Source: Candidatus Woesearchaeota archaeon (lineage in GTDB: Archaea > Nanobdellota > Nanobdellia > Woesearchaeales > GW2011-AR4). Taken from it: 10,073 nt of DNA. The number at the start of each line of letters is the position of its first letter. Position 1 is the first letter of the stretch. The notes under the pieces are model-generated. The model was not told where the DNA came from and searched no databases. It was given only the letters and a program-made list of their open reading frames with translations. Below are positions 1-5,900 of this stretch, one piece after another. The DNA lies in NCBI GenBank assembly GCA_016185915.1, contig JACPMP010000097.1, positions 1 through 10,073 of the forward strand, given 5' to 3'. Both the position numbers and the translations under genes were made by a program.

Positions 1-633
1 AAAGTAGTTTTGAGATTAAAAAACATTTCAAAAGAAAATATCAATAATCTAAATTCACTAATAAAAAAACAAGATTTATTATCTGAAACTTGGCAAACAA
101 TAATTTCTTCACCAGAATCATTAATTAAACCTATATCAAAAGTCATTAAACAACAAATATTGGATAATAACAATGATTTTTCTGATGAAGAAATAGAGGA
201 GTTTACTCATATGAAATTAATTGAGTTAACAAAGGGTGAAGTAAGCACTACATTTAATGAAGATTCTAATTTTGAAAGTGAGGATTTAGAAACGCAACCA
301 TACGAAAGTTATAGTAAGTTACCAACAAAAATTGTGATAAGGAATTTTTCAATAAATATAGGGTCGTTCACAGATATTTTAGTTGAAACTGCAAACTACC
401 TTATGGATAATAGGTTGCTTGATAAATCCAGAATACCTGTTTCTTCGGGATACAAAAGGTTTATAATAAATATTAAACCTGTTCATAATGATGGAAAACA
501 TTTTACTGTTCCCGCTAAGTTAAACTGCGGCTATTGGGTTGAAACTCACAATAGCGGTCAAAAGTCGATAGAATATGCTAAAAGATTGCTCAGAGCGGCA
601 GGTATTCCTGAATCAGAATTAAAGCTTATGTGA
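1..633 (+). CDS. Hypothetical protein, 5' end probably cut by the window edge
   Basis: I do not recognise this protein. The reading frame is open to base 1, so the gene probably starts outside the window; the first possible start inside is a TTG at position 10 with no ribosome binding site. Counting from that TTG, residues 1-100 are polar and Asn/Lys/Glu-rich with few hydrophobic stretches, like a linker or helical spacer. Residues about 104-207 look like a compact alpha/beta domain: two strands (KIVIRNFSINIG), an amphipathic helix (FTDILVETANYLMDN), strands containing KRFIINIKPVHNDGK and KLNCGYWVETHNSG, and a last helix (SIEYAKRLLRAAGI). This strand-helix-strand-helix layout recalls small C-terminal modules attached to nuclease or defence proteins, but that is only an impression. 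It ends 5 bp from the stop of the convergent gene at 639-863. Confidence 0.7.
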   Translation, partial: KVVLRLKNISKENINNLNSLIKKQDLLSETWQTIISSPESLIKPISKVIKQQILDNNNDFSDEEIEEFTHMKLIELTKGEVSTTFNEDSNFESEDLETQPYESYSKLPTKIVIRNFSINIGSFTDILVETANYLMDNRLLDKSRIPVSSGYKRFIINIKPVHNDGKHFTVPAKLNCGYWVETHNSGQKSIEYAKRLLRAAGIPESELKLM

Positions 634-638
634 AACTT

Positions 639-863
639 TCAATTATTTTTTCTTTTTCTATATCTTTTCTTCCTTGCACTTCTCCTGTAATACTCATTCT
701 TAACAATAAGTAGATACTCCATTAGCCATCTTAGAGGCCAATAATCCCTATGGTCTGGCTTTGGCCAATTTTCTATGCCATCAAATGCTGGATGCCGTCT
801 TATGTACATTTCTAATCTATCAACATTTTCTTTAAATTGTTTAAGAGGTATCCTTTGAGCCAT
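639..863 (-). CDS. Small Trp/Arg-rich basic protein, unknown function
   Basis: This 74-residue protein is unrecognised. The middle contains several Trp and Tyr residues in a regular pattern (ENWPKPDHRDYWPLRWLMEY), suggesting a small folded helical domain. The last 15 residues are almost all basic (RRSARKKRYRKRKNN), which suggests nucleic acid or ribosome binding; this is inference. There is no signal peptide or membrane segment. A TATA-like box (TTAAATATTT on the minus strand, 885-894) lies about 26 bp before the ATG, so the transcript is probably leaderless. That promoter geometry and the non-random aromatic pattern are the main reasons to call it real. It converges with the preceding gene with a 5-bp gap. 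Confidence 0.6.
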   Translation of the reverse strand: MAQRIPLKQFKENVDRLEMYIRRHPAFDGIENWPKPDHRDYWPLRWLMEYLLIVKNEYYRRSARKKRYRKRKNN

Positions 864-884
864 ATCAAATTGGACAAGCTCATG

Positions 885-894
885 AAATATTTAA
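885..894 (-). promoter_or_regulatory. TATA box for the 639-863 gene
   Basis: TTAAATATTT on the minus strand is centred about 26 bp before the ATG at 863, the usual archaeal distance from TATA box to transcription start. This predicts a leaderless mRNA. Confidence 0.45.
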
Positions 895-1090
895 GGATTC
901 TCAAATGGCTTTCAGCGTTGGGGGTGGGTGGCGGGGGGGGATTGGAAGGGGGCTGGATTGATTATTTTGTTTTTATTGAATTTTTAGTTATTGAGTTTTC
1001 GTTAATGTGTAAATTCATTGAAAAACATCATCTTTCAACGTTTAAGGCTAGATAAATTCTCGAAAATGGGGTTTCGGTTGGTTAATCGTA

Positions 1091-1108
1091 TTATTTTCAT
1101 ACGTAAAA
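1091..1108. repeat. AT-rich inverted repeat, copy A
   Basis: TTATTTT and AAAATAA flank a 7-bp spacer (CATACGT). The same arms occur at 4878-4899 and 5937-5957, and this copy shares the longer right side AAAATAAATAA with the 4878 copy. It lies about 100 bp before the HNH gene. Function is unknown. Confidence 0.4.
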
Positions 1109-1178
1109 TAAATAAGGTGGCAAAAAAGTTCATCTAATGCATATTGTAAGAAGTTAGTAAAGAAACAAAAAACGAACA

Positions 1179-1186
1179 TTTATATA
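1179..1186 (+). promoter_or_regulatory. TATA box for the HNH-xerA unit
   Basis: TTTATATA, a textbook archaeal TATA box, is centred about 26 bp before the ATG at 1209. It predicts a leaderless transcript carrying both the HNH gene and the recombinase gene. Confidence 0.65.
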
Positions 1187-1208
1187 TTTCTACATCAGGA
1201 AAAGATTA

Positions 1209-1727
1209 ATGGTCATCAAAAATATAAAAAAATACCAAAATCCCAATCCCAATGGCCGTTTTCTCATTGATTGTCCAGGCTGCAAAAAAAGGAAAGAATA
1301 TCATGCCAAGGGATATTGTTATAGGTGCTATAAGACATTTTCTTGGAAAAGCAAGGATATAAAGTGTAAAAGCTGCGGAAGAACAAGACCACATAAAGCT
1401 TTTGGATTGTGTGCTGGGTGTCATGTTAGATTGCATCATTATGATTTAACGAAGAGTTACAATGCCAAAAAGTCGCATAGTATTAGCCTAGAAAAATTAA
1501 GAGAGCTTACGAAATCCTGCGTATCTTGTGACTTTGATAAACTAATTACCTTACATCACTTAGACGGTAATAGGCAAAATAATGGCGACGGTAATTTAAT
1601 TGGATTATGCCCAAATTGCCACAAAATGATACATACTTACCAGTATTATGAAGAGGTTAAAGATGTACTTAAGCAGAAAGGTTACAACACTGAAAAAGTG
1701 CATCCTACGAATTATGTTAAGAGGTGA
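1209..1727 (+). CDS. HNH endonuclease-like protein with two N-terminal zinc fingers
   Basis: The 172-residue protein has three Cys-rich modules. Residues 22-40 carry CPGC and CYRC, and residues 53-71 carry CKSC and CAGC: two zinc ribbons. Residues 104-142 form an HNH core: C104 and C107, the H116-H117 pair in ITLHHLDGN, N129 in GNLIGL, C134/C137 and H138 in LCPNCHKMIH. All expected metal-binding and catalytic positions are present, so a DNA-nicking or DNA-cutting activity is plausible; the target is unknown. The ATG sits at the predicted transcription start, so the mRNA should be leaderless. Its stop overlaps the GTG of the recombinase gene (GTGA), so the two are probably translated together. 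Such coupling suggests a joint role in DNA processing or mobility, which is inference. An HNH homing-type or a purely DNA-binding role are alternatives. Confidence 0.88.
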   Translation: MVIKNIKKYQNPNPNGRFLIDCPGCKKRKEYHAKGYCYRCYKTFSWKSKDIKCKSCGRTRPHKAFGLCAGCHVRLHHYDLTKSYNAKKSHSISLEKLRELTKSCVSCDFDKLITLHHLDGNRQNNGDGNLIGLCPNCHKMIHTYQYYEEVKDVLKQKGYNTEKVHPTNYVKR

Positions 1728-2548
1728 AAAGCTTGTTTGACAAACTTGAAACAGAACTTAAAATAAGGGGTTTTAGCAAGCGCACTGTTGATTCTTATAT
1801 TTATCACAACAAAAAATTTATTGAGTTTGCAAAGAAAGAACCACAAAATGTTGATGAAAGTGATGCAAAAAGGTTCATTGCTTATTTAATGTCAAACAAA
1901 AAATACAGGCCAAGCAGCACAAATTTGGCTTTAAGCTCTCTCAAATTCTTTTACAACGAAATCTTGCAAAATAGGGCATTTAATGCGATCAAACCGCCAA
2001 AATCTGAGAAGAAACTGCCGACAGTTCTGACAAAAGATGAAATAAAAAAACTCCTCATCGTGATCAAAAATCCAAAACACAAACTTCTAGTTGAGTTTAT
2101 GTATTCCTCTGGATTAAGAGTAAGTGAATGTGTGGGCTTAAAAATTGATGACCTTGATTTAAATGAAAAAATTGGGAAGGTAAGGCATGGAAAGGGGAAC
2201 AAGGAGAGATATATTATTCTGTCAGACAACTTAATTCAGCACCTAAAAGAGTACCTTAATAGTAGAAAGCATAAGTCGCAATTCATTTTCGCAAGAGATG
2301 ATAAGCCCATTACAACGAGACAAGCTCAAATGATCGTCACTGAATCAGCAAATAAAGCTGGAATCAAAAAAAGAGTTTTTTGCCACGCTTTGAGAAGCAG
2401 TTTTGCTACTCATCTTCTTGAAGCTGGAACTGACATAAGGGTTATACAAGAGCTTCTTGGACATTCAAATCTTTCAACAACACAAATTTACACAAAGGTT
2501 TCAACTCAGCAACTAAAAAAAGTAAAAAGTCCGTTAGACAGCTTATGA
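1724..2548 (+). CDS. xerA: Tyrosine recombinase, XerA/XerC/D family
   Basis: This 274-residue protein has an N-terminal SAM-like core-binding domain (about 1-90, with RTVDSYIYHNKKFIEFA) and a C-terminal catalytic domain (about 98-274). The full catalytic set is visible: R132 in SGLRVSE, K157 in HGKGNKER, H221 and R224 in CHALRSSFATH, H247 in LLGHSNLSTT and nucleophile Y256 in QIYTKV. Archaeal XerA resolves chromosome dimers at dif; family members also act as integrases of mobile elements. Length is normal for XerA. The GTG start overlaps the HNH stop by 4 nt. A TTG at 1733 is an equally good start because GAGGTG at 1721-1726 would then be a Shine-Dalgarno sequence six bases before it. No dif site was found nearby. 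Its 3' end overlaps the convergent membrane protein gene by 6 bp. Confidence 0.93.
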   Translation: MKSLFDKLETELKIRGFSKRTVDSYIYHNKKFIEFAKKEPQNVDESDAKRFIAYLMSNKKYRPSSTNLALSSLKFFYNEILQNRAFNAIKPPKSEKKLPTVLTKDEIKKLLIVIKNPKHKLLVEFMYSSGLRVSECVGLKIDDLDLNEKIGKVRHGKGNKERYIILSDNLIQHLKEYLNSRKHKSQFIFARDDKPITTRQAQMIVTESANKAGIKKRVFCHALRSSFATHLLEAGTDIRVIQELLGHSNLSTTQIYTKVSTQQLKKVKSPLDSL

Positions 2549-3112
2549 ATGTTCTTCCTGATAAACGCGCGGTTCTGGCGTGATTCTATCAAAAAATTCA
2601 ATAACCCAATAATAAAATGGAAAGAATAATATGATGGCGGTTAATGTGTATAAACTAAAACCTATTACATCGTAAATTACTGGTGTAAACATCACCAAGA
2701 CATAAGTGATCCACCTTATTCTTCCAACATAAAAAATAATTCTTTTTATCTTGATCCCTGCTACAATAACAAAAACACCATATCCAAATATAATAAGTGC
2801 TAATAAGAACTTTAGAAAAACGTCAAATGTAAATTTTATTAAGCCATCTTCTAAAAGCCTGTAAAGATACCTTGTCCAGTCAAGGCTTGCAAGTATTGGT
2901 ATTACACCATTGCTAACAGCATTCCCAAAGGTTGTTCCATGCTTTTCAACAAAAAACTCTGTAAAGAACCAGTTAATCCATATTGGGATGATTATCCAAA
3001 ACATTTCCGGCTCTTGAAAAGGAGCTCCAAAAATAGAAAGCCAGTATAAAAAAAGGTTCCATAGATATAAGAATAAAGATGAAAGAATGTTGAAAAAACT
3101 AATAAATATCAC
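2543..3112 (-). CDS. Multi-pass membrane protein, unknown function
   Basis: A 189-residue protein with about five hydrophobic segments (roughly 5-28, 37-54, 97-120, 133-152 and 153-172) and a short polar C-terminus. Between segments 2 and 3 lies a distinctive loop with FTEFFVEKHGTTFGNAVSNG and LDWTRYL, which I think marks a conserved archaeal membrane family of unknown function. No transporter or enzyme motif is visible. The start is unclear: the frame opens at a GTG inside GAGGTGATATTTATT, a strong Shine-Dalgarno sequence, with no other ATG, GTG or TTG for many codons, so initiation is either at this GTG or at a rare ATT 9 bases on. An out-of-frame ATG at 3119 gives only six codons. It converges with xerA and overlaps it by 6 bp. 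Confidence 0.82.
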   Translation of the reverse strand: MIFISFFNILSSLFLYLWNLFLYWLSIFGAPFQEPEMFWIIIPIWINWFFTEFFVEKHGTTFGNAVSNGVIPILASLDWTRYLYRLLEDGLIKFTFDVFLKFLLALIIFGYGVFVIVAGIKIKRIIFYVGRIRWITYVLVMFTPVIYDVIGFSLYTLTAIILFFPFYYWVIEFFDRITPEPRVYQEEHS

Positions 3113-3140
3113 CTCTCATTGATATTTTGGTATAAGGGAG

Positions 3141-3150
3141 ATATAATAAG
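3141..3150 (-). promoter_or_regulatory. TATA-like box for the membrane protein gene
   Basis: CTTATTATAT on the minus strand would place the transcription start near 3119, a few bases before the GAGGTGAT ribosome binding site. This is one of the few genes here that would have a short leader with a Shine-Dalgarno sequence. Confidence 0.35.
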
Positions 3151-3172
3151 GTGTTGCTTAAAATTTTTAATC

Positions 3173-3195
3173 AAATCCTAAAAAATCTAGGATTT
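3173..3195. repeat. Inverted repeat / hairpin, 8-bp arms
   Basis: AAATCCTA and TAGGATTT flank a 7-base loop. It lies just downstream of another hairpin with respect to the minus-strand gene at 3239-3790 and may take part in its transcript end. Confidence 0.45.
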
Positions 3196-3201
3196 TTGGG
3201 A

Positions 3202-3227
3202 ACTCAAAAATTTGAAAATTTTTGAGT
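3202..3227 (-). terminator. Perfect 11-bp hairpin after the 3239-3790 gene
   Basis: ACTCAAAAATT and AATTTTTGAGT are perfect complements around a 4-base loop, starting 12 bp past the stop codon of the minus-strand winged-helix gene. A second hairpin (3173-3195) follows. Most archaeal terminators are plain T-runs, so an operator or RNA-processing role is also possible. Confidence 0.45.
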
Positions 3228-3238
3228 AATAAAAAGTT

Positions 3239-3790
3239 TTAAAAGCCAAACTCTTGCAGGCTTAATTGCAAAATGTTTTCCTTTGCTTGTAATGTCTTAA
3301 ATTCTGGGTCTAGCCTTAAATAAGGCTTTGAATTAATATATCTCTTCAATATTGGAACTCCCTTTTCTATTATTGATGTTACATAGTTGCCTGCCAATTG
3401 CTCTGATATGGTGAGCTTTTTTGCAATATCTTCATATGTAATGCTACCCTTCTCCTCTTCAAGCGTATAAATGACTAAAAACACTTCCTGCTCTCTTCTA
3501 TTTAGTCTTTTTACATCAAAATTATTTCTTTTTGCAATAGCGATATTTGAATTTGATTCCAAATACATTTGAATATGGTCAACTCTTTCGCTTAATTTGT
3601 CTAGCTTACTTTCAATCTCGCAGATGTATTCATAATTTGCAGCAATTTCATTTGAATTCTCATTAATCGCCTGCAAATGCTCCTCGAACTCATGCTTGAT
3701 TTTTGTAAATTCCGCTCTGAGCATTTGGTTTATCCTACTGATTTCTAGACCGATGCCTCTAAGAAAGATTTTCCCAAAAATATTAATCAC
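3239..3790 (-). CDS. Coiled-coil plus winged-helix protein, probable DNA-binding regulator
   Basis: This 183-residue protein has a long helical, heptad-like N-terminal half (about 15-80; for example INQMLRAEFTKIKHEFEEHL and IESKLDKLSERVDHIQMYL), expected to form a coiled-coil dimer. Residues about 95-162 form a winged helix-turn-helix: helix REQEVFLVIYTLEEE, then SITYEDIAKKLTIS, a recognition-like helix EQLAGNYVTSIIEKG, and a wing ILKRYINSKPYLRLDPEF. The next upstream protein has the same plan, so the two are likely distant paralogues or partners. It starts with GTG; a TATA-like box (3817-3824) lies about 30 bp upstream, and between them sits the near-palindrome CCCAAAATTATGGG, which could be an operator. 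The specific role is unknown; transcription control, plasmid-like partition or origin binding would all fit. Confidence 0.82.
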   Translation of the reverse strand: MINIFGKIFLRGIGLEISRINQMLRAEFTKIKHEFEEHLQAINENSNEIAANYEYICEIESKLDKLSERVDHIQMYLESNSNIAIAKRNNFDVKRLNRREQEVFLVIYTLEEEKGSITYEDIAKKLTISEQLAGNYVTSIIEKGVPILKRYINSKPYLRLDPEFKTLQAKENILQLSLQEFGF

Positions 3791-3804
3791 CCCAAAATTA
3801 TGGG
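3791..3804. promoter_or_regulatory. Near-palindromic operator candidate before the 3239-3790 gene
   Basis: CCCAAAATTATGGG lies between the TATA-like box and the GTG start and is followed by GGGAAATAT-like sequence resembling the boxes upstream of the neighbouring gene. Binding here would block initiation, consistent with autoregulation. Confidence 0.35.
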
Positions 3805-3816
3805 AAATATGCTCGT

Positions 3817-3824
3817 TTAAATAG
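3817..3824 (-). promoter_or_regulatory. TATA-like box for the 3239-3790 gene
   Basis: CTATTTAA on the minus strand is centred about 30 bp before the GTG start at 3790, slightly longer than the usual archaeal spacing. Confidence 0.35.
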
Positions 3825-3840
3825 ATTTCTATTTCTTGCG

Positions 3841-4509
3841 TTACACAAGCCTGTGACTAGTGGTTTTTGACATATAATGCTTCTCTTTGCCCTGTTTTAT
3901 AACTCCAATATTATCTAACTGCTCAATTTCCTCGAGTAAGCGATAAAATGAGCTTTTAGAGCAAAAATTCTGCTCATCCACAATCATTTCTTTAAGCTGC
4001 AATGCCGATATCTTTTCATATTTTCCAATGTAGGAAAGTATTACACTCTTGATGTATTCTTTTGAATTTCTTGTCAACCTTTTAATTATTTTTTCCTTAA
4101 TTGACATCTTCTTCTGCTCCAGACGCCCTAATCTTATTTCAATATCAGAAATTGTTTGTAGCTCTTTAGGCGTTTCTCTCAACATAGGATAAGGCTCTTC
4201 GCGCCTTATTTGCTTTCGCGCTAATTCATCCACTTTATCATTCAATTCCCTTATCTTAGTCATTATGCTCCCAAAAGAGTAATAGTCGTCTATAATGTGC
4301 TTTATTTCCTCTCTTGTTTTTGGTATGTAAGAAAGCTCCAATTGAAGCTGCCTAATTAACTGCTCCTGCTCCATATTTTTTTTGTAGAAGTAATTAAGCC
4401 ATTGAAAAATGTTGGTTGTATCCCTTTTTACATTCGCAAATGATCTTTTTAAGAGTTCATTAATTTGATTTAGTTTTTTTTCTGTATTGTTCTCTTTTTT
4501 CCAAAACAT
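3841..4509 (-). CDS. Coiled-coil plus winged-helix protein, second of the pair
   Basis: This 222-residue protein begins MFWKK and has several predicted coiled-coil helices: about 10-30, 44-60, 82-100 and 120-140. A C-terminal winged helix spans about 148-215: EYIKSVILSYIGKYEKISA, LQLKEMIVDEQN, then a recognition-like helix SKSSFYRLLEEIEQLDN and a wing VIKQGKEKHYMSK. No enzyme motif is present. It shares layout with the next gene downstream (3239-3790), 50 bp away, although sequence identity is low by eye. Its TATA box is flanked by two perfect inverted 12-bp boxes, and further related boxes extend upstream to 4680, suggesting that this protein or its neighbour binds them and controls this promoter. 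I would expect a regulator or a replication/segregation DNA-binding protein; I do not recognise a named family. Confidence 0.83.
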   Translation of the reverse strand: MFWKKENNTEKKLNQINELLKRSFANVKRDTTNIFQWLNYFYKKNMEQEQLIRQLQLELSYIPKTREEIKHIIDDYYSFGSIMTKIRELNDKVDELARKQIRREEPYPMLRETPKELQTISDIEIRLGRLEQKKMSIKEKIIKRLTRNSKEYIKSVILSYIGKYEKISALQLKEMIVDEQNFCSKSSFYRLLEEIEQLDNIGVIKQGKEKHYMSKTTSHRLV

Positions 4510-4518
4510 AATCGTTCT

Positions 4519-4574
4519 TTATAGTCCCAATTATTTAAATCTTTTGGTTTTTTGGGAATATTTTGGGACTATAA
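4519..4574. promoter_or_regulatory. 12-bp inverted repeat flanking the TATA box of the 3841-4509 gene
   Basis: TTATAGTCCCAA (4519-4530) and its exact reverse complement TTGGGACTATAA (4563-4574) lie on either side of the TATA box (4531-4540). One copy lies over the expected transcription start region, the other just upstream. This is typical placement for repressor half-sites and suggests autoregulation. Confidence 0.55.
4531..4540 (-). promoter_or_regulatory. TATA box for the 3841-4509 gene
   Basis: ATTTAAATAA on the minus strand is centred about 26 bp before the ATG at 4509, so the mRNA should be leaderless. Confidence 0.55.
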
Positions 4575-4680
4575 TAGGACCAAATTGGGAATTATTATAG
4601 TCTACAATTTTTGAAATTGGAGACTGGGACAGGATAATATTGGGAATATAATAGGATTGTAGTGGGAATATAAAATTGGA
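4552..4680. repeat. Iteron-like cluster of GGGA boxes
   Basis: GGGA boxes occur at 4554, 4565, 4587, 4626, 4642 and 4664. Two share a 17-bp unit with one difference, TTGGGACTATAATAGGA (4563-4579) and TTGGGAATATAATAGGA (4640-4656); a third reads GTGGGAATATAAAATTGGA (4662-4680). Except for the 4626 box, spacings are 11, 22, 55 and 22 bp, all multiples of 11, so these boxes would fall roughly on one face of the helix. Such clusters are seen at iteron origins, partition sites and cooperative operators; which applies here is unknown. Confidence 0.6.
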
Positions 4681-4927
4681 TAATGCCTGTAATTAATTTA
4701 TTAATTTTTGTAAATTTTAATAAGAAGCCATTAGAATAAAAACAATAAAATAAGATTAAAAATAAAAATTCAAAAATTTCCAATTCAATTTTTAGAAAGT
4801 TAAATATAAAGGAAGGGGTAACTAATTGCTTATTAAGAGTGAGGGATAGATAAAAACAGTAGAGTAAGAACTAAAATTTATTTTCTATATCGAAAATAAA
4901 TAAAAAACTTAGGTTTACTCGTGGAAA
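4681..4927. other. AT-rich gene-free stretch before the methylase gene
   Basis: Very AT-rich sequence with no convincing coding region. A TATA-like AAATATAAA near 4801 points at no visible start codon. At 4876-4901 is a perfect 10-bp inverted repeat (ATTTATTTTC, 6-base spacer, GAAAATAAAT), which overlaps the presumed promoter of the methylase gene. Confidence 0.5.
4876..4901. repeat. AT-rich inverted repeat, copy B (10-bp arms)
   Basis: ATTTATTTTC and GAAAATAAAT are exact complements around TATATC. The core arms TTATTTT and AAAATAA match copies A (1091-1108) and C (5937-5957). It lies about 40-60 bp upstream of the methylase start and could be an operator. Confidence 0.45.
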
Positions 4928-4939
4928 GTGAGAGTTAAA

Positions 4940-5575
4940 ATGAAGCAGATTATGTCAAAATCAAGGCTTGCAATTATTTTGTCTGGCTTGGAAGGATTTT
5001 ACAAGCCAAAAGTGAGGCAAGAGCAGTACTTGATGGATAGTGAGATAGGTGCCTCTGTGATTTGGAACGCTTTTCTTTTGGGAGATATAGAAAAAATGAC
5101 CATCGCTGATCTTGGATGCGGCACAGGCATACTTGGCATAGGGGCATTGTTGATAGGTGCGAAGAATGTACTTTTTATCGATTCTGATGAAAAATCCTTA
5201 AAAATAGCTGAAAATAACATTTCAAAGGTGAAAAGTGAGGGTTATGTACTCGGAAGTACTGAGTTTATCTGCCAAGATATTGGAAAGCTAGAAATAAAGG
5301 CAGATGTAGTGCTTCAAAATCCGCCTTTTGGAACCAAAGTGAGGCATAATGATATCTTCTTCCTGAAAAGTGCTATGAAAATTGCTTCTATCGTATACTC
5401 TTTTCATAAAAGTGAGACTAAGGAGTTTTTGCAACGATTTTCTGCCAAAAATGATTCAAAAATCACTCATATTTGGGACTTTAGGTTTCCACTAAAAGCC
5501 ACTTTTTCATTCCATCGACGACAAATTCATAGGGTTAATGTAAGCTGTTTGAGGTTTGAAAAGCTTTTTAAATAG
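4940..5575 (+). CDS. METTL5-like RNA N6-adenine methylase (COG2263 type)
   Basis: This is a Rossmann-fold SAM-dependent methyltransferase. Counting from the ATG at 4940 (211 residues): the family-typical N-terminus GLEGFYKPKVRQEQY is at about 16-30; SAM motif I is DLGCGTGILGIGA at 57-69; an acidic residue after the second strand lies in FIDSDEKS; the catalytic motif NPPF is at about 127-130, inside QNPPFGTK; and the C-terminal FPLKATFSFHRR is also typical. NPPF marks methylation of an amino group; the eukaryotic relative METTL5 makes m6A in small-subunit rRNA, and archaeal members are thought to modify 16S rRNA. Length is normal. The frame also allows GTG at 4928 and ATG at 4949; family alignment favours 4940 or 4949. 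rpoL follows after 46 bp with its own promoter. Confidence 0.9.
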   Translation: MKQIMSKSRLAIILSGLEGFYKPKVRQEQYLMDSEIGASVIWNAFLLGDIEKMTIADLGCGTGILGIGALLIGAKNVLFIDSDEKSLKIAENNISKVKSEGYVLGSTEFICQDIGKLEIKADVVLQNPPFGTKVRHNDIFFLKSAMKIASIVYSFHKSETKEFLQRFSAKNDSKITHIWDFRFPLKATFSFHRRQIHRVNVSCLRFEKLFK

Positions 5576-5588
5576 GCAAAAATTTCAG

Positions 5589-5598
5589 TATATTTAAT
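5589..5598 (+). promoter_or_regulatory. TATA box for rpoL
   Basis: TATATTTAAT-like sequence is centred about 28 bp before the rpoL ATG at 5622, giving a leaderless or nearly leaderless mRNA separate from the methylase gene. Confidence 0.5.
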
Positions 5599-5621
5599 AG
5601 CAAAATTTTTTACATGTTAAA

Positions 5622-5900
5622 ATGGAAATAAAAATACTCGACGATAAAAAGAATAAGCTGATTATAGAAGTGAAGGGTGCTGACCACACTTTGTGTAATG
5701 CGATAAAAACAGAACTTTGGGATGACAAGCATGTTAAAATTGCAACATACAGCATTAGGCATCCTCAAATCAGCATGCCTCAGATGATAGTTGAAACTGA
5801 TGGTGAAGAAAGCCCAAAAAATGCCTTGATAAATGCTGTTGAGCGCTTGCACAAGACTAATGCAAAATTTAAAAAAGAGTTTGTCAAAGAGATAAGATAG
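5622..5900 (+). CDS. rpoL: DNA-directed RNA polymerase subunit L
   Basis: This 92-residue protein matches archaeal Rpo11 (RpoL), the counterpart of eukaryotic Rpb11 and bacterial alpha N-terminal domain. The diagnostic signature is present: DHTLCNAIKTELW at 21-33, VKIATYSIRHP at 38-48, and the long C-terminal dimerisation helix ALINAVERLHKTNAKFKKEF. It pairs with subunit D to begin assembly of RNA polymerase. Length is as expected and no key residue is missing. The ATG at 5622 follows a TATA box at the right distance. The stop is followed at once by a T-rich run, so the gene is probably a single transcription unit. Confidence 0.96.
   Translation: MEIKILDDKKNKLIIEVKGADHTLCNAIKTELWDDKHVKIATYSIRHPQISMPQMIVETDGEESPKNALINAVERLHKTNAKFKKEFVKEIR

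Larger units (their letters stand above)
864..1178. other. Gene-free stretch with a G-run tract (920-956)
   Basis: No convincing gene lies between the start of the small basic protein gene and the promoter of the HNH gene. The notable content is a run-rich G tract at 920-956 on the plus strand: runs of 5, 3, 2, 8, 2, 5 and 2 G separated by 1-3 bases, with a single C before position 953. It stands out from AT-rich surroundings and fits the four-run quadruplex pattern. Near 1091-1108 there is an AT-rich inverted repeat (TTATTTT, 7 bp, AAAATAA). Confidence 0.6.

Noticed and set aside
837..1055. 72-residue plus-strand frame across the G-run tract
   Set aside because: It is mostly poly-Gly from the G runs plus low-complexity sequence, starts inside another gene and has no promoter at the right distance.
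1066..1137. 23-codon plus-strand frame starting MGFRLVNRI
   Set aside because: Too short and with only a weak TATA-like sequence; no sign of coding constraint.
3099..3119. Six-codon out-of-frame ORF at the membrane protein start
   Set aside because: Too short to support; the ATG is more likely part of the transcript start region before the ribosome binding site.
4640..4680. Resemblance of TTGGGAATATAATAGG to the left arm of the Pyrococcus dif site as I remember it
   Set aside because: There is no properly spaced inverted right arm, and the unit recurs in several copies, unlike dif.
4595..4783. 62-residue minus-strand hydrophobic frame
   Set aside because: It lies on the GGGA repeat cluster, is Phe/Ile/Leu-rich as any AT-rich frame would be, and shows no promoter or family signal.
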